Below, piece after piece: positions 25,087 to 35,430 of a stretch of 64,000 bases of DNA (its first letter is position 1; every line of letters starts with the position of its first letter). The DNA comes from Synergistaceae bacterium. GTDB taxonomy: Bacteria; Synergistota; Synergistia; Synergistales; Aminobacteriaceae. The translations under genes were made by a program, and so were the position numbers. Under the pieces are notes generated by a model that did no database searches, was not told the origin of the DNA, and saw only the letters and a program-made list of their open reading frames with translations. The stretch covers positions 62,001 to 126,000 of the forward strand of contig JAFUYQ010000013.1 in NCBI GenBank assembly GCA_017470485.1, written 5' to 3'.

Positions 25087-26388
25087 TTAACCCCTCAGGA
25101 GACCTTTACGGCCTCCGCCGGACTTCTTGAGTATTCCGTCGTAATGCCTCATAAGAAGCTGAGCCTCAATCTGATTCACCGTGTCCATCGCAACGCCTAC
25201 GACGATAAGCACCGCAGTACCTCCGAAGTAGAAGCTGTTTATTCCGAGAACTGATGACATCAGGTTAGGAATGAGCGCGATTACCGCAAGGAATACCGCA
25301 CCGCCGAGAGTTATACGCTCCATTACACGGGTGATGTAATCGGAAGTCGGCTGTCCGGGTCTTATGCCGAGAATGAAACCGCCGTATTTCTTCATATTGT
25401 TGGCGATGTCAGTCGGGTTGAAGACGACCGCCGTGTAGAAATACGAGAAGAAGATTATCAGTGCGACATAGCAGAGAATATAGAAGAAACTGTTCGGCGT
25501 GAACAACGCGCTTATGAATCTTCCGGCTGAACTGTCGCTGAAGTAGTTAGCGATTGTGTAAGGGAAAATCAGCAGTGAGCTTGCGAAAATTATCGGGATA
25601 ACTCCTGACTGATTGACCTTCAGCGGAATGAATGTACTCTGACCGCCGTAAATCTTGTTTCCTACAACTCTCTTAGCGTACTGAACGGGTAATCTCCTCT
25701 GTCCTTCCTGAAGAAGAATACAGCCTGCAACGACTATGACCATCAATGCGATACCGATAATCAGCCCGATAACGCTCATTGAACCGAGACGCACCATGTT
25801 CCAAGTCTGGAGGATTGCTTCGGGGATTCTTGCAACGATACCGGCGAAGATTAACAGCGAGATGCCGTTGCCGATTCCGTGATCGCTGAGTTCCTCGCCG
25901 AGCCACATTACAGCCACCGATCCTGCAACAAGCGTAACGATTACGAGAAGCCAGTCGAGGAATCCTCCCTGCATTATGCCGAGACTTCCGAGCCATGCAG
26001 TCATTCCGATTGCCTGAACGACCGCGAAGACTACAGCACCGTAGCGCGTCCATTGAGTAATTTTCTTGTGTCCGTCAGTCGAATCCTTCTGTAACTTTTC
26101 GAGGTACGGGAAGATTACGACAAGGAGCTGCATTACGATGCTTGAGTTAATGTAGGGCGCGACACCGAGCGAGAATATCCCGAAACGGCTTAATGCTCCT
26201 CCTGAGAAAAGATTCAGGAAGTCCATCATTCCGCCGCCTGTGCTGAAGAGGTTTGCTAATGCTGCGCGGTCAACGCCGGGGCTTGGGATATATGCGCCGA
26301 GCCTGAAGATAAAGAGAATGAAGAGAGTGAAGAATATTCTCCTTTTCAGGTCGGGCAGTCTGAAAATATCACCCAGAGACCCGAACAT
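25087..26388 (-). CDS. secY: Protein translocase subunit SecY
   Basis: Channel subunit of the Sec translocon in the inner membrane, 433 residues with ten hydrophobic helices. Recognisable parts are RIFFTLFILFIFRLGAYIPSPG at the start, the plug region FSGGALSRFGIFSLGVAPYI, and the cytoplasmic loop AKRVVGNKIYGGQSTFIPLKV. The start shares a base with the rplO stop. Confidence 0.97.
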   Translation of the reverse strand: MFGSLGDIFRLPDLKRRIFFTLFILFIFRLGAYIPSPGVDRAALANLFSTGGGMMDFLNLFSGGALSRFGIFSLGVAPYINSSIVMQLLVVIFPYLEKLQKDSTDGHKKITQWTRYGAVVFAVVQAIGMTAWLGSLGIMQGGFLDWLLVIVTLVAGSVAVMWLGEELSDHGIGNGISLLIFAGIVARIPEAILQTWNMVRLGSMSVIGLIIGIALMVIVVAGCILLQEGQRRLPVQYAKRVVGNKIYGGQSTFIPLKVNQSGVIPIIFASSLLIFPYTIANYFSDSSAGRFISALFTPNSFFYILCYVALIIFFSYFYTAVVFNPTDIANNMKKYGGFILGIRPGQPTSDYITRVMERITLGGAVFLAVIALIPNLMSSVLGINSFYFGGTAVLIVVGVAMDTVNQIEAQLLMRHYDGILKKSGGGRKGLLRG

Positions 26389-26837
26389 TAGACTACCTCA
26401 TGAGTTCCGCCGGCGGCCTCGATTTTCTTCACCGCTCCTGCGCTGAACGCACCGGCCTTAATTTTGAGGGCTTTGCTGAGTTCGCCGTCAGCGAGAATCT
26501 TAACGGGAATATCTTTCTTCCTGATTACTCTTGCATTGAACATCGCCTCAGCGTCAACCTCTGCTCCTGCGTCAAACTTGCTCTCAAGCGTTTTGAGATT
26601 GACCAGCTGGAACATCTTAGCGAATCTGGCGTTATTGAATCCGCGCTTGGGTGTTCTTCTGGTCAAGGGCATCTGACCGCCCTCGAAACCCGGTCTTACT
26701 CCGCCGCCTGTTCTAGCTTTGTCGCCCTTGTTGCCTTTTCCGGAAGTTTTTCCCGAACCGCTCCCGATACCCTGACCGAGACGCTTGGCCTTATGAGTTG
26801 AGCCTTTAGCAGGGTGTAAATCCTGTAACGTTATCAT
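26388..26837 (-). CDS. rplO: 50S ribosomal protein L15
   Basis: L15 of 149 residues: DLHPAKGSTHKAKRLGQGIG, GKTSGKGNKGDKARTGG and FEGGQMPLTRRTPKRGF. ATG 26837 has GGGAGG seven bases upstream and forms an ATGA overlap with rpmD; five extra upstream codons are unlikely. Confidence 0.96.
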   Translation of the reverse strand: MITLQDLHPAKGSTHKAKRLGQGIGSGSGKTSGKGNKGDKARTGGGVRPGFEGGQMPLTRRTPKRGFNNARFAKMFQLVNLKTLESKFDAGAEVDAEAMFNARVIRKKDIPVKILADGELSKALKIKAGAFSAGAVKKIEAAGGTHEVV

Positions 26838-27016
26838 TCCGTAACCTCCCATTTCACCAGATGGCGGACGTGTTCAATCATTCCGCGAATCTGGGGGGTG
26901 TCTTCATGCTCGACTTCAGAGTTCAATTTTCTGAAGCCGAGTGCTTTAATCGTGCGCTTCTGTCTTTCGGGGAAGCCGATTGCGCTCTTGACCCACTTTG
27001 CTTTAATCTTTGCCAT
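26834..27016 (-). CDS. rpmD: 50S ribosomal protein L30
   Basis: L30 of 60 residues: MAKIKAKWVKSAIGFPERQK and TIKALGFRKLNSEVEHEDTP. The ATG at 27016 has GGGGAG about nine bases upstream; a GTG at 27025 is the alternative start. It overlaps rplO by 4 bases. Confidence 0.95.
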   Translation of the reverse strand: MAKIKAKWVKSAIGFPERQKRTIKALGFRKLNSEVEHEDTPQIRGMIEHVRHLVKWEVTE

Positions 27017-27021
27017 GCGAA

Positions 27022-27567
27022 TCACTCCCCGACTGTCGGCACTGCTTCTTCAGCAGGTGCTTCCTCTGCGCTGTTGTCAGCGGCCAGACCTCTGAGTTTC
27101 ATGATCTCGTCCTCAGTTCTGGTAATCCTTATGGCCTCAAGAGTAGCGTGCGCAATGTTGATGGCATTTGACGTTCTGCCGGTAACTTTCGTTACGACAT
27201 CTTTGACTCCGCCAAGCTCCATAATTGCTCTGACGACTCCGCCGGCAATGACTCCAGTACCTTCGGGGCAGGGCTTGAGGAGGACTCTAGCCGCTCCGAA
27301 CTCGCCGACAACTGGGTGAGGAATTGTGTTTCCTGCGTGGCGGACTGAAACCATATTCTTCTTGGCTTTTTCGATACCTTTGCGGACGGCCTCAGCGATT
27401 TCCTTAGCCTTTCCGATTCCTGTACCTACCTGCGATGCTCCGTCGCCTACTACTACGAGGACTGCGAAGCGGAAGCGTTTACCGCCTTTAACGACTTTGC
27501 TGACGCGGTTGATAGCGACAACGCGCTCCTGAAGTTCAGCGGCTTCTGTTTCATTTCTTCTGGGCAT
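27022..27567 (-). CDS. rpsE: 30S ribosomal protein S5
   Basis: S5 of 181 residues with the double-stranded RNA-binding part VVAINRVSKVVKGGKRFRFA and the loop GAARVLLKPCPEGTGVIAGG. An Ala/Glu-rich C-terminal extension (about 20 residues) is present. One base is shared with rplR (TAATG). Confidence 0.97.
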   Translation of the reverse strand: MPRRNETEAAELQERVVAINRVSKVVKGGKRFRFAVLVVVGDGASQVGTGIGKAKEIAEAVRKGIEKAKKNMVSVRHAGNTIPHPVVGEFGAARVLLKPCPEGTGVIAGGVVRAIMELGGVKDVVTKVTGRTSNAINIAHATLEAIRITRTEDEIMKLRGLAADNSAEEAPAEEAVPTVGE

Positions 27568-27932
27568 TAGAATACAAGCCCTCCTTCTCTGGCGGCATCA
27601 GCTACCGCCATAACTTTACCGATATAGGCATGACCGCCCCTGTCGAACACAACATTGCTGATACCTTTGGCCTTTGCGCGCTCGGCGATTGCCTTGCCGA
27701 TAACTTTAGCGGCCTCAACGTTGCAGTGTCCCTTGAGTTCAGGCTGCAAAGTCTTGTCGAGAGTTGACGCTGAAACGAGCGTGTGGCCTTTCTCGTCGTC
27801 GATGACCTGAACATAGATATTCTTGAGGCTTCTGAAGACGCAGAGACGCGGTTTCTCGGCTGTGCCTGAGAGCGTTCTGCGGAGTCTTTCATGCCTTATT
27901 ACGCGCATATCATTTCTGCTTCTTTTTCTCAT
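27567..27932 (-). CDS. rplR: 50S ribosomal protein L18
   Basis: L18 of 121 residues, the 5S rRNA-binding protein: [40 protein letters not shown] and [20 protein letters not shown]. Standard position between rplF and rpsE. Confidence 0.97.
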   Translation of the reverse strand: MRKRSRNDMRVIRHERLRRTLSGTAEKPRLCVFRSLKNIYVQVIDDEKGHTLVSASTLDKTLQPELKGHCNVEAAKVIGKAIAERAKAKGISNVVFDRGGHAYIGKVMAVADAAREGGLVF

Positions 27933-27938
27933 GATGTT

Positions 27939-28478
27939 TTACTTCGCCCCAGTCTTGCCGGCCTTGCGGATTATGTATTCGTTCTCGAACTTAATACCTT
28001 TTCCGTGATAAGGCTCCGGCGGTCTGAATTTCTTAATCAGGGCGCATGTCTGGCCTACTAATTCTTTGTCTATGCCCCTGACGTGGAACTTGATGGGGTT
28101 CTCCACTACGATTTCGATACCCTCAGGAGGATTGAACTCGATCGGGTGCGAGTAACCGAGATTAAGAACGAGTTTCTTCCCCTGAAGCGCGGCTCTCCAG
28201 CCTACGCCGACGATTTCCATTGTCTTTGAGAAACCGGCGGTAACGCCCGTAACCATGTTGGCGATTAAGGCTCTTGTCATTCCGTGCCACGCTCTAGTCT
28301 GCTTGTCCTCATTAGAGCGTGAGACTTTTACGAGTCCGCCGTCAATATCGACAGCGATTCCGGGCATTAACTGAGCGTGAAGCTCGCCTTTGGGGCCTTT
28401 GACAACTATGTCGGTGCCTTTGACCTCAACGCTTGCGCCTTTTGCGATTTCTACTGCTTTGCGTCCGATACGAGACAT
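27939..28478 (-). CDS. rplF: 50S ribosomal protein L6
   Basis: L6 of 179 residues made of two repeated domains: MSRIGRKAVEIAKG, KVSRSNEDKQTRAWHGMTRA and the C-terminal RPPEPYHGKGIKFENEYI. Standard spc-operon order. Confidence 0.97.
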   Translation of the reverse strand: MSRIGRKAVEIAKGASVEVKGTDIVVKGPKGELHAQLMPGIAVDIDGGLVKVSRSNEDKQTRAWHGMTRALIANMVTGVTAGFSKTMEIVGVGWRAALQGKKLVLNLGYSHPIEFNPPEGIEIVVENPIKFHVRGIDKELVGQTCALIKKFRPPEPYHGKGIKFENEYIIRKAGKTGAK

Positions 28479-28494
28479 TTCTACTTAATCCCTC

Positions 28495-28899
28495 CTACCA
28501 GACATAGCAGAGGACTTCTCCGCCCAAGCCTAACTTGCCGGCTTCTGCGCTTGTTTTGAGTCCTTTTGACGTTGAGAGGATAGCGAGTCCGAGTCCGCCC
28601 ATAACAACGGGCAGCTTGTCGCGTCCTACATAGATTCTTCTGCCGGGCTTGCTGATCCTTCGGAGTCCCTGAATGACTCTCTCCTTGCTGCTGCCGTATG
28701 AAAGGTAAATCCTGATTTCCGCATACGGTTTTGCAGGGTCAGTAATCATTCTGAAATTCCTGATGTAGCCTTCGTCCTTTAAGATTCTGGCTAACGCTAA
28801 CTTCATTTTGCTTGAAGGAACGTCAACGCTCTCAGCATAGGTGAGATTGGCGTTGCGAATCCTTGTGAGCATGTCTGCAACCGGGTCATTAACGTACAA
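28495..28899 (-). CDS. rpsH: 30S ribosomal protein S8
   Basis: S8: [20 protein letters not shown] at the start and [20 protein letters not shown] at the end, complete. No ATG lies at the family start. A TTG at 28899 has AAAGGGGG about ten bases upstream and gives the expected start; another TTG at 28935 would add 12 residues overlapping rpsZ. S8 also commonly regulates spc operons. Confidence 0.94.
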   Translation of the reverse strand: MYVNDPVADMLTRIRNANLTYAESVDVPSSKMKLALARILKDEGYIRNFRMITDPAKPYAEIRIYLSYGSSKERVIQGLRRISKPGRRIYVGRDKLPVVMGGLGLAILSTSKGLKTSAEAGKLGLGGEVLCYVW

Positions 28900-28915
28900 T
28901 TTCAACCCGCCCCCT

Positions 28916-29101
28916 TTACCAGCTTGATTTGACAACGCCGGGGAATAATCCCTCGCGCGCCATCTTTCTGAAGCAGCAGCGGCACATATCGAACATACGG
29001 ATATAACCGTGAATCCTTCCGCATAACGGGCAGCGGTTGTGCTTTCTGGTGCTGAATTTCGGGGGGAGCTGTGCTTTCAACTTTAATGCTTTTCTTGCCA
29101 T
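28916..29101 (-). CDS. rpsZ: 30S ribosomal protein S14, zinc-binding type Z
   Basis: Short S14 (61 residues) with the zinc ribbon CPLCGR...CRCC, unlike the 100-residue zinc-free form. The end [11 protein letters not shown] is typical. Lies between rplE and rpsH. Confidence 0.96.
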   Translation of the reverse strand: MARKALKLKAQLPPKFSTRKHNRCPLCGRIHGYIRMFDMCRCCFRKMAREGLFPGVVKSSW

Positions 29102-29110
29102 TTTGTTTCT

Positions 29111-29668
29111 TTATGCCCCCTGATTTCCTGTTCTGAACGGCATTCCGAGTCCCTTCAAAAGAGCGAAGGCCTCTTCGTCAGTCTTGGCTGTCGTAACAAT
29201 CGAGACGTTCATGCCGCGTGAACGTATAACTTTGTCATAGCTTATTTCAGGGAAGATTAACTGTTCGCGTAACCCTAAGTTGAAGTTTCCGCGACCGTCG
29301 AAACCTTTGCGCGAAATTCCCTGAAAGTCCTTGATGGCAGGCAGTGCTAATGAAATGAGCCTGTCGAGAAATTCCCACATCTTCGCTCCTCTGAGAGTAA
29401 CGCAGCAGGCTACGGGCATGTTCTGCCTTACTTTGAAGCCTGCGATTGACTTCTTTGCTCTCTTGAGCAGGGGCTGCTGTCCGGTGATTGCCCTGAGTTC
29501 GGCGATAGCAGTGTCCATGAACTTGATGTCGAGTTTAGCGTCGCCGACTCCGATGTTGACGACTACCTTCTCGATTTTTGGCATCTGCATGACGTTCTTG
29601 TAGCCGAACTCACGGAGCATTGCCGGAGCGACCTCATTCTTGTACTTCTCAAGCATTCTCGGTGTCAT
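29111..29668 (-). CDS. rplE: 50S ribosomal protein L5
   Basis: L5 of 185 residues, contacting 5S rRNA and the P-site t[35 protein letters not shown] and [20 protein letters not shown]. Starts four bases after rplX. Confidence 0.97.
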   Translation of the reverse strand: MTPRMLEKYKNEVAPAMLREFGYKNVMQMPKIEKVVVNIGVGDAKLDIKFMDTAIAELRAITGQQPLLKRAKKSIAGFKVRQNMPVACCVTLRGAKMWEFLDRLISLALPAIKDFQGISRKGFDGRGNFNLGLREQLIFPEISYDKVIRSRGMNVSIVTTAKTDEEAFALLKGLGMPFRTGNQGA

Positions 29669-29671
29669 GGC

Positions 29672-30001
29672 TTAAAGTCCTCCGCGATCTATGATTTCTC
29701 CGCACTTCTTGCAGACACGGACTTTCTTGCCGTTCTCAAGGAATGACGCTCCGACTCTTGTCGCCTTTCCGCACTGGGGGCAGACAAGCATTACCTTGCT
29801 TGCGTAAACAGGAGCTTCCTGCTTGACTATTCCGGACTGCGGGTTAGTCTGGCTGGGCCTTACGTGGCGCGAAACCACATTAACGCCCTCGACTACTACC
29901 AGATCCCTTTCTGGAATACGGCGGATAATCTTGCCTTCCTTGCCCTTGTCCTTGCCGGTGATAACTTTCACGCGGTCATTCTTCTTCAGTCTTACTGTCA
30001 T
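29672..30001 (-). CDS. rplX: 50S ribosomal protein L24
   Basis: L24 of 109 residues with its KOW motif [20 protein letters not shown] and a C-terminal part with two CxxC-like pairs ([20 protein letters not shown]). ATG 30001 has AGGAG nine bases upstream; the TTG six bases earlier is less likely. Confidence 0.96.
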   Translation of the reverse strand: MTVRLKKNDRVKVITGKDKGKEGKIIRRIPERDLVVVEGVNVVSRHVRPSQTNPQSGIVKQEAPVYASKVMLVCPQCGKATRVGASFLENGKKVRVCKKCGEIIDRGGL

Positions 30002-30013
30002 TGTCAAAATCTC

Positions 30014-30382
30014 CTATACTACTTCAGGAGCGAGGGACAGAATACGCATGTATTTTTTGGCTCTCAGCTCACGGCCTACAGGCCCGAAAATTCTTGTGCC
30101 TCTCGGCTCGCCGTTAGCGTCAATCAATACAGCGGCGTTGTCGTCAAAGCGCACGTAAGTTCCGTCTCTGCGTCTGACTTCTTTCTTAGTCCTGACGATT
30201 ACCGCCTTGACTACGCTTCCCTTCGCTATGTTGCTGTTCGGAATGGCCTCGCGGACTGAGGCGACTATTACATCGCCGATAGTTCCGTAACGCCTTTTGC
30301 TTCCGCCCATAACCTGAATGCAGAATAACTTTCTTGCTCCCGAATTATCAGCGACATTCAGGACACTTGTAAGCTGTATCAT
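30014..30382 (-). CDS. rplN: 50S ribosomal protein L14
   Basis: L14 of 122 residues: [20 protein letters not shown] and the end [19 protein letters not shown]. Standard order between rpsQ and rplX. Confidence 0.97.
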   Translation of the reverse strand: MIQLTSVLNVADNSGARKLFCIQVMGGSKRRYGTIGDVIVASVREAIPNSNIAKGSVVKAVIVRTKKEVRRRDGTYVRFDDNAAVLIDANGEPRGTRIFGPVGRELRAKKYMRILSLAPEVV

Positions 30383-30385
30383 CTC

Positions 30386-30676
30386 TTAGCCCTCCTGAAC
30401 GTCCTCTGCCTCTCCGGCCTCATCGCCGAAGACAGGAGCTTTCCTCATTATCTCGACCAGCTCCCAGCGTTTAGTCTTGCTGAGGGGTCTGGTTTCACGG
30501 ATACGTACCTCGTCTCCCATTCCGCAGATGTTCTCGGCGTCATGAGCTACGTATTTCTTAGCGCGTTTGATTCTCTTGCCATAAAGCGGGTGTTCAGCCA
30601 TTCTTTCAACACGGACAACGACTGTCTTGTCCATTTTGTTGCTTACGACTATACCCGTTCTAACTTTACTGGGCAT
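30386..30676 (-). CDS. rpsQ: 30S ribosomal protein S17
   Basis: S17 with [20 protein letters not shown] and the [20 protein letters not shown] block. An acidic C-terminal extension of about 15 residues ([14 protein letters not shown]) is unusual for S17. Two in-frame ATGs (30685 and 30676) overlap the rpmC end; the second gives the family start MPSKVRTG. Confidence 0.95.
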   Translation of the reverse strand: MPSKVRTGIVVSNKMDKTVVVRVERMAEHPLYGKRIKRAKKYVAHDAENICGMGDEVRIRETRPLSKTKRWELVEIMRKAPVFGDEAGEAEDVQEG

Positions 30677-30905
30677 CTTCTGCACCTGCTTCTTTTTCGG
30701 GGTTAGTAGCTGCCTTCTCAGCCGCTATCGTCATGAGCCTCGCTATTGTCTTCCTGACTTCGCGGATACGGCTTGTGTTCTTCAAATGACCGACAGCGTT
30801 CTGAAAACGCAGATTGAATAATTCTGTCTTATATTCCTTAATTTTTCCGGCTAATTCTTCGCCCGTTAATTCTCTGAGCTTTTCCGGCTTTACGCTCGCG
30901 TCCAT
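30666..30905 (-). CDS. rpmC: 50S ribosomal protein L29
   Basis: L29 of 79 residues: [20 protein letters not shown] and [20 protein letters not shown]. An Ala/Glu-rich tail follows. ATG 30905 has GGAGG upstream; longer frames run into rplP. Confidence 0.95.
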   Translation of the reverse strand: MDASVKPEKLRELTGEELAGKIKEYKTELFNLRFQNAVGHLKNTSRIREVRKTIARLMTIAAEKAATNPEKEAGAEDAQ

Positions 30906-30909
30906 CAGG

Positions 30910-31326
30910 CTAATCACTCCCTCCGCTGCGTACAAAGCGAACTTTCAGGGGCAGTTTGTGGCTTGCTGTCCTGAAAGCCTCCTGCGCGATGTCCTCAGTG
31001 ATGCCGGAGAACTCGAACAGTACACGGCCTCTTTTCACGGCGGCTACCCAGTATTCGGGCGCACCCTTTCCCTTACCCATACGAGTCTCAAGGGGCTTCT
31101 TTGTGTAAGGTCTGTCGGGGAAAACCCTTATCCAGATTTTTCCGCCTTTCTTCATCTTACGGGAAATGGCGACACGAGCGGCCTCAATCTGTCTTGCTGA
31201 GAGCCATACGTTTTCGAGAGCCTGAATCCCGTAATCTCCGAACGCTACCGTTGTGCCTCCCTTTGAGATTCCTCTGAGGGGGGATCTGTGGGATTTGCGG
31301 TATTTTACACGGCTAGGCATTAACAT
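30910..31326 (-). CDS. rplP: 50S ribosomal protein L16
   Basis: L16 of 138 residues: [39 protein letters not shown] and the Arg-81-loop region [20 protein letters not shown]. The ATG at 31326 fits the AAGGGGG site ten bases upstream and the family's MLMP start. Confidence 0.97.
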   Translation of the reverse strand: MLMPSRVKYRKSHRSPLRGISKGGTTVAFGDYGIQALENVWLSARQIEAARVAISRKMKKGGKIWIRVFPDRPYTKKPLETRMGKGKGAPEYWVAAVKRGRVLFEFSGITEDIAQEAFRTASHKLPLKVRFVRSGGSD

Positions 31327-31331
31327 GGTGA

Positions 31332-32015
31332 TTACGCCCCCTTGTTAGCCGGCCTGTTTCGCGCCGGACGAGCCGGAGCCTGAGCCTTTTCGTTTTTGCG
31401 GTCGCGGTAAATCCAGACCTTGCAGCCGATTACTCCGTACATGGTTACAGCCTCCGAGAAGCCGTAATCAATGTCAGCCCTGATCGTTGAGAGTGGAAGC
31501 TGGCCTTCGTTGTACCATTCAGTGCGTGCGATTTCAGCACCGCCGAGACGGCCTGCGACCTGAGCTTTGATGCCTTTTACGCCTGCTTTGGTCGCTCTGA
31601 AGATTGCCTGCTTCATTGCGCGTCTGAATGATACTCTGCGCTCAAGCGAGCTTGCGATTCCCTCAGCGACAAGCTGAGCCTCAACGTCAGGATTCTTAAT
31701 CTCATGAACATTTACCATGACTTTTCCGCCGGTGATGGCCTGAAGTTCATTCTTGATGTTCTGAATCTCGTTTCCGCCCTTGCCGATGACAACGCCCGGA
31801 CGAGCCGTATGAATCGTGAAGCGCACTACCGGCCCTACGCGCTCAATCTCGATTTTGGAGATTCCTGCGCCTTCCCACTTCTTCATTATGTACTTACGCA
31901 GCTTTATATCTTCGTGTAATTTCTTTGCGTAATTCTTTTTGTCGGCGTACCATCTCGACTGGCATTCGCTCGAAACTCCGAGACGGTAGCCTACTGGGTG
32001 AACTTTCTGTCCCAT
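31332..32015 (-). CDS. rpsC: 30S ribosomal protein S3
   Basis: S3 of 227 residues with the KH domain [20 protein letters not shown] and the conserved [21 protein letters not shown] short Ala/Pro/Arg-rich tail ends the protein. Standard S10-operon order. Confidence 0.97.
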   Translation of the reverse strand: MGQKVHPVGYRLGVSSECQSRWYADKKNYAKKLHEDIKLRKYIMKKWEGAGISKIEIERVGPVVRFTIHTARPGVVIGKGGNEIQNIKNELQAITGGKVMVNVHEIKNPDVEAQLVAEGIASSLERRVSFRRAMKQAIFRATKAGVKGIKAQVAGRLGGAEIARTEWYNEGQLPLSTIRADIDYGFSEAVTMYGVIGCKVWIYRDRKNEKAQAPARPARNRPANKGA

Positions 32016-32017
32016 TC

Positions 32018-32377
32018 TTACTTTGCCTCCTGCTGACGTTCGCCGAGTTTCACGGTTATGTGGGTGAGCTTATGCACATAGGGGTGAGCGCGTCCCATTG
32101 AGACGGGTCTGAATCTCTTCATCACAGGCCCCTGATCCGCGAAAGCCTCGTGAACATAGAGCTTGTCCATGTCCATTCCGTAATTATGCTCAGCGTTCGC
32201 CATTGCGCTGTTCAAGACCTTCAGGATAATTCCTGCGGCTTTTTTATCGCTGAATTTCAGTATTACCTGTGCGCGTTCGGCACTTTTTCCGCGAATAAGC
32301 TCAAGCACCTGACGGACTTTATACGGCGAAATCCTAGCGTTTTTTGTTTTTGCTGTAGCTGTCTTAATCTCTGCCAT
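32018..32377 (-). CDS. rplV: 50S ribosomal protein L22
   Basis: L22 of 119 residues: NARISPYKVRQVLELIRGKS and the tip hairpin RFRPVSMGRAHPYVHKLTHI that lines the peptide tunnel. Ends three bases before rpsC. Confidence 0.97.
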   Translation of the reverse strand: MAEIKTATAKTKNARISPYKVRQVLELIRGKSAERAQVILKFSDKKAAGIILKVLNSAMANAEHNYGMDMDKLYVHEAFADQGPVMKRFRPVSMGRAHPYVHKLTHITVKLGERQQEAK

Positions 32378-32386
32378 GATTCTTGC

Positions 32387-32659
32387 CTACTTGCCTTTCT
32401 TGTCCTGTCCGGCGTGATGCCCGAACTTCCTCGTCGGAGCAAACTCGCCCAGCTTATGCCCCACCATGTTCTCGCTGATGTAAACGGAGATATGAATCCT
32501 TCCGTTGTGGACAGCGATTGTGTGTCCGATCATCTGGGGGACTATCATTGAACGCCTTGACCAGGTTTTAATGACTTTCTTGCTTCCTGAGACGTTCATA
32601 GCTTCTATTCTGTCAAGGAGCCTCTGTTCAACAAAAGGCCCTTTCTTAGATGAGCGCAT
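32387..32659 (-). CDS. rpsS: 30S ribosomal protein S19
   Basis: S19 of 90 residues: [40 protein letters not shown] and [20 protein letters not shown]. Complete. Confidence 0.97.
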   Translation of the reverse strand: MRSSKKGPFVEQRLLDRIEAMNVSGSKKVIKTWSRRSMIVPQMIGHTIAVHNGRIHISVYISENMVGHKLGEFAPTRKFGHHAGQDKKGK

Positions 32660-32676
32660 TATGTTTTCAGCTCCTT

Positions 32677-33504
32677 TTACTTATCATAACGCCTGCGGAT
32701 AATAAGCCTGTCTGACGGCTTGCGCTTGCGTGTCCTGTAACCCTTCGCCGGAGTTCCCCAAGGCGATACGGGGTGCTTGTTGGATTTTGATTTTCCTTCG
32801 CCGCCGCCCATCGGGTGATCCACTGGGTTCATTACCATACCGCGAACTACTGGTCTTCTGCCCTTCCAGCGTGTCTTACCGGCTTTGCCCCACGAAATGT
32901 TGTCGTAGTCCTCATTGCCGACCTGACCGACCGTAGCCATGCACTCAAGGAGTATGAGCCTTAACTCGCTGCTCGGCATTCTGATGTAGGCATACTTTCC
33001 TTCTTTTGACATGAGCTGCGCTGAAGTTCCGGCAGCTCTGACGAGTTTTGCGCCGCAGCCGGGCTGAAGCTCGATGTTATGAATGACCGTACCTACGGGA
33101 ATGTCCTTGAGCTTCAAGGCATTTCCGGGTGTGATGTCGCTCTCAGGCCCTGAGTAAATCATGTCGCCGACGTTGAGGTCTTTGGGCATGATGATGTAGC
33201 GTTTCTCGCCGTCAGCGTAATTCACGAGGCCGATACGGGCGTTGCGGTTGGGATCGTATTCAACCGTTGCGATTTTGCCCGGAATACCGAGTTTGTCGCG
33301 CTTGAAATCTATTATGCGGTACGCTCTCCTGTGTCCTCCGCCGATGTGTCTCATGGTGATACGGCCTGTGTTGTTACGGCCACCATGCTTGCGGAGATGA
33401 ACGACTAATGAGCGTTCCGGCTTGTCTGCCGTAATATCCTCGCGCCCCTGAATGCTCATGTGGCGGCGTGCTGCTGTATACGGCTTAAACTGTTTAATTG
33501 ACAT
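32677..33504 (-). CDS. rplB: 50S ribosomal protein L2
   Basis: L2 of 275 residues, near the peptidyl transferase centre: [40 protein letters not shown] and the conserved [15 protein letters not shown] with the key His. Confidence 0.98.
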   Translation of the reverse strand: MSIKQFKPYTAARRHMSIQGREDITADKPERSLVVHLRKHGGRNNTGRITMRHIGGGHRRAYRIIDFKRDKLGIPGKIATVEYDPNRNARIGLVNYADGEKRYIIMPKDLNVGDMIYSGPESDITPGNALKLKDIPVGTVIHNIELQPGCGAKLVRAAGTSAQLMSKEGKYAYIRMPSSELRLILLECMATVGQVGNEDYDNISWGKAGKTRWKGRRPVVRGMVMNPVDHPMGGGEGKSKSNKHPVSPWGTPAKGYRTRKRKPSDRLIIRRRYDK

Positions 33505-33522
33505 TGTTCCGTTTCTCCTAAT

Positions 33523-33819
33523 TTATATCGATGCACCCTCGAAGAACTCAATGTGCTGATCCGGCTTGAGGGCCACTATCGCTTTCTTCCACGAGCGTGT
33601 GTAACCTTTTGATGCCCCGCGTCTGCGAAGTTTGCCCTTGACGTTGATTGTATTCACGCTGTCTACTTTGACGCTGAAGACTTCCTCTACCGCTTTGCGA
33701 ATCTGAATCTTGTTAGCGTCCTTGTGAACCTCGAACGTGTATTTGTTCATGGCCATCAGCGAGCTTGATTTCTCCGTGATTACCGGGCGTATGATTATGT
33801 CATGAGCGGTTAAATTCAT
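33523..33819 (-). CDS. rplW: 50S ribosomal protein L23
   Basis: L23 of 98 residues, docking site for SRP and trigger factor: [20 protein letters not shown] and [19 protein letters not shown]. Overlaps rplD by 4 bases. Confidence 0.96.
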   Translation of the reverse strand: MNLTAHDIIIRPVITEKSSSLMAMNKYTFEVHKDANKIQIRKAVEEVFSVKVDSVNTINVKGKLRRRGASKGYTRSWKKAIVALKPDQHIEFFEGASI

Positions 33820-34442
33820 TTAGAATATACCTCCTCAATTCTCGCGACGGCTTCGGGCGTTACGATGAGATTCTTCGCGTTGAGAATGTCATAAACGTTA
33901 ATGCTTGCAACGTTAATGCTCTTCGCGTTAGGAAGATTCCTGACCGAGCGAGTAACGTTCACGGCATTGTTATGGTAAATGACAAGCGTCTTCCCGAAAC
34001 CGAGAGCATCAACGAGATTCTTAACTGCTTTTGTTGAAGGCTTCTCGATTGCGTCAAAGCCCTTGACTACCGCCATTAACTCCTCGCGAACCTTGTCGGA
34101 CAAAACGCTTCTGAGAGCGAGGCGCATTACCTTCTTGTTGACCTTCTGGTGGTAGTCTCTGGGGTGAGGCCCGTGAGCTACGCCGCCGTGCACCCAGATG
34201 GGCGAACGTGTGCTTCCCTGACGGGCGCGGCCTGTGTGCTTCTGCCTCCAAGGCTTCTTTCCGCCGCCTGAGACATCTCCGCGAGTCTTGGTGCTGTGAG
34301 TGCCCTGACGGCAGTTCGCAAGGTGAGCCACAACAACCTGATGTATCGCCGGCATATGCACAGGAACATCGAATACCGCTGAGGATAACTCCATTTCACC
34401 GGCTCTGTCCCCGTTGAACTCATATACTTTTACGAAAGGCAT
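33816..34442 (-). CDS. rplD: 50S ribosomal protein L4
   Basis: L4 of 208 residues; the tunnel loop [20 protein letters not shown] and [20 protein letters not shown] are clear. L4 autoregulates the S10 operon in some bacteria; no specific target is apparent here. Confidence 0.97.
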   Translation of the reverse strand: MPFVKVYEFNGDRAGEMELSSAVFDVPVHMPAIHQVVVAHLANCRQGTHSTKTRGDVSGGGKKPWRQKHTGRARQGSTRSPIWVHGGVAHGPHPRDYHQKVNKKVMRLALRSVLSDKVREELMAVVKGFDAIEKPSTKAVKNLVDALGFGKTLVIYHNNAVNVTRSVRNLPNAKSINVASINVYDILNAKNLIVTPEAVARIEEVYSK

Positions 34443-34460
34443 AGTATTCTTTATCCCCCT

Positions 34461-35087
34461 TTATGCTTTCTTGTAGAGGGCAAGCAGGCTGTTTTTCGAG
34501 CCCGGAACTGCGCCTTTTACCAGAAGTAAATTGTTCTCAACGTCTACGGCCATGACCGTAAGATTCTTCACGGTTACTTTATCGCTGCCCATGTGTCCGG
34601 GCATTCTCTTTCCGGGAAATACTCGTCCGGGATACGATATAGCACCGCTTGAGCCTCCGTGCCTGTGCTCGACCGAAGTGCCGTGGCTGAACTGCTGACC
34701 CCCAAAGTGATGACGCTTCATAACGCCTGCGAAGCCTTTACCCTTTGAGATACCCTTAACGTTGATTTTCTCTCCAGCCTCGAAAAGGTCAGCCTTTAAC
34801 TCCTGTCCAACTTCATAGCCCTTAACGTCATCGAGTCTAAATTCCCGAAGTGTTTTCTTGGGTTCAAGTTTCAATTTCTCGAACATGACCCTCTGTGCTT
34901 TGGACAGCTTGTGAGCTTTAGCAGCCCCGAAGCCGAGAAGAACGGCGGAATATCCGTTCTGTTCAGGGGTTCTCAGAGCGACGACTGAACACGGCCCGGC
35001 GAGGACGACCGTAACGGCTACGGCCTGTCCTTCTGAGTCGAATATCTGTGTCATTCCGAGTTTTTTCCCCAGAATCCCTATTGACAT
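34461..35087 (-). CDS. rplC: 50S ribosomal protein L3
   Basis: L3 of 208 residues: GILGKKLGMTQIFDSEGQAV, SKGKGFAGVMKRHHFGGQQF and PGRVFPGKRMPGHMGSDKVT. Complete. Confidence 0.98.
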   Translation of the reverse strand: MSIGILGKKLGMTQIFDSEGQAVAVTVVLAGPCSVVALRTPEQNGYSAVLLGFGAAKAHKLSKAQRVMFEKLKLEPKKTLREFRLDDVKGYEVGQELKADLFEAGEKINVKGISKGKGFAGVMKRHHFGGQQFSHGTSVEHRHGGSSGAISYPGRVFPGKRMPGHMGSDKVTVKNLTVMAVDVENNLLLVKGAVPGSKNSLLALYKKA

Positions 35088-35113
35088 AATTGCTGTTTCT
35101 CCTTAACCAAAAA

Positions 35114-35419
35114 TTAAAATTTAATCTGTATGTCCACGCCTGACGCTAAATTAAGCTGCATCAGGGCGTCCATAGTCCTCTGTGTCGGTTCGATAATGTC
35201 TATAAGTCTCTTGTGAGTCCTCATCTCGAACTGCTCACGGGCATCTTTGTCCTTATGGGGCGATTTCAGGATTGTGATTCTCCCGACTTCTGTCGGAAGG
35301 GGAATAGGCCCTGAAACTCTCGCTCCAGTAGACTGCGCCGTCTCAGCGATTTGTGCCGCCGAGATGTCAAGCACTCTGTGATCAAAAGACTTCAGACGAA
35401 TGCGGATTTTGCGTGCCAT
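35114..35419 (-). CDS. rpsJ: 30S ribosomal protein S10
   Basis: S10 of 101 residues: [40 protein letters not shown] and [12 protein letters not shown]. Follows tuf by 11 bases, so str and S10 operons are continuous. Confidence 0.97.
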   Translation of the reverse strand: MARKIRIRLKSFDHRVLDISAAQIAETAQSTGARVSGPIPLPTEVGRITILKSPHKDKDAREQFEMRTHKRLIDIIEPTQRTMDALMQLNLASGVDIQIKF

Positions 35420-35430
35420 GATGTATCGCC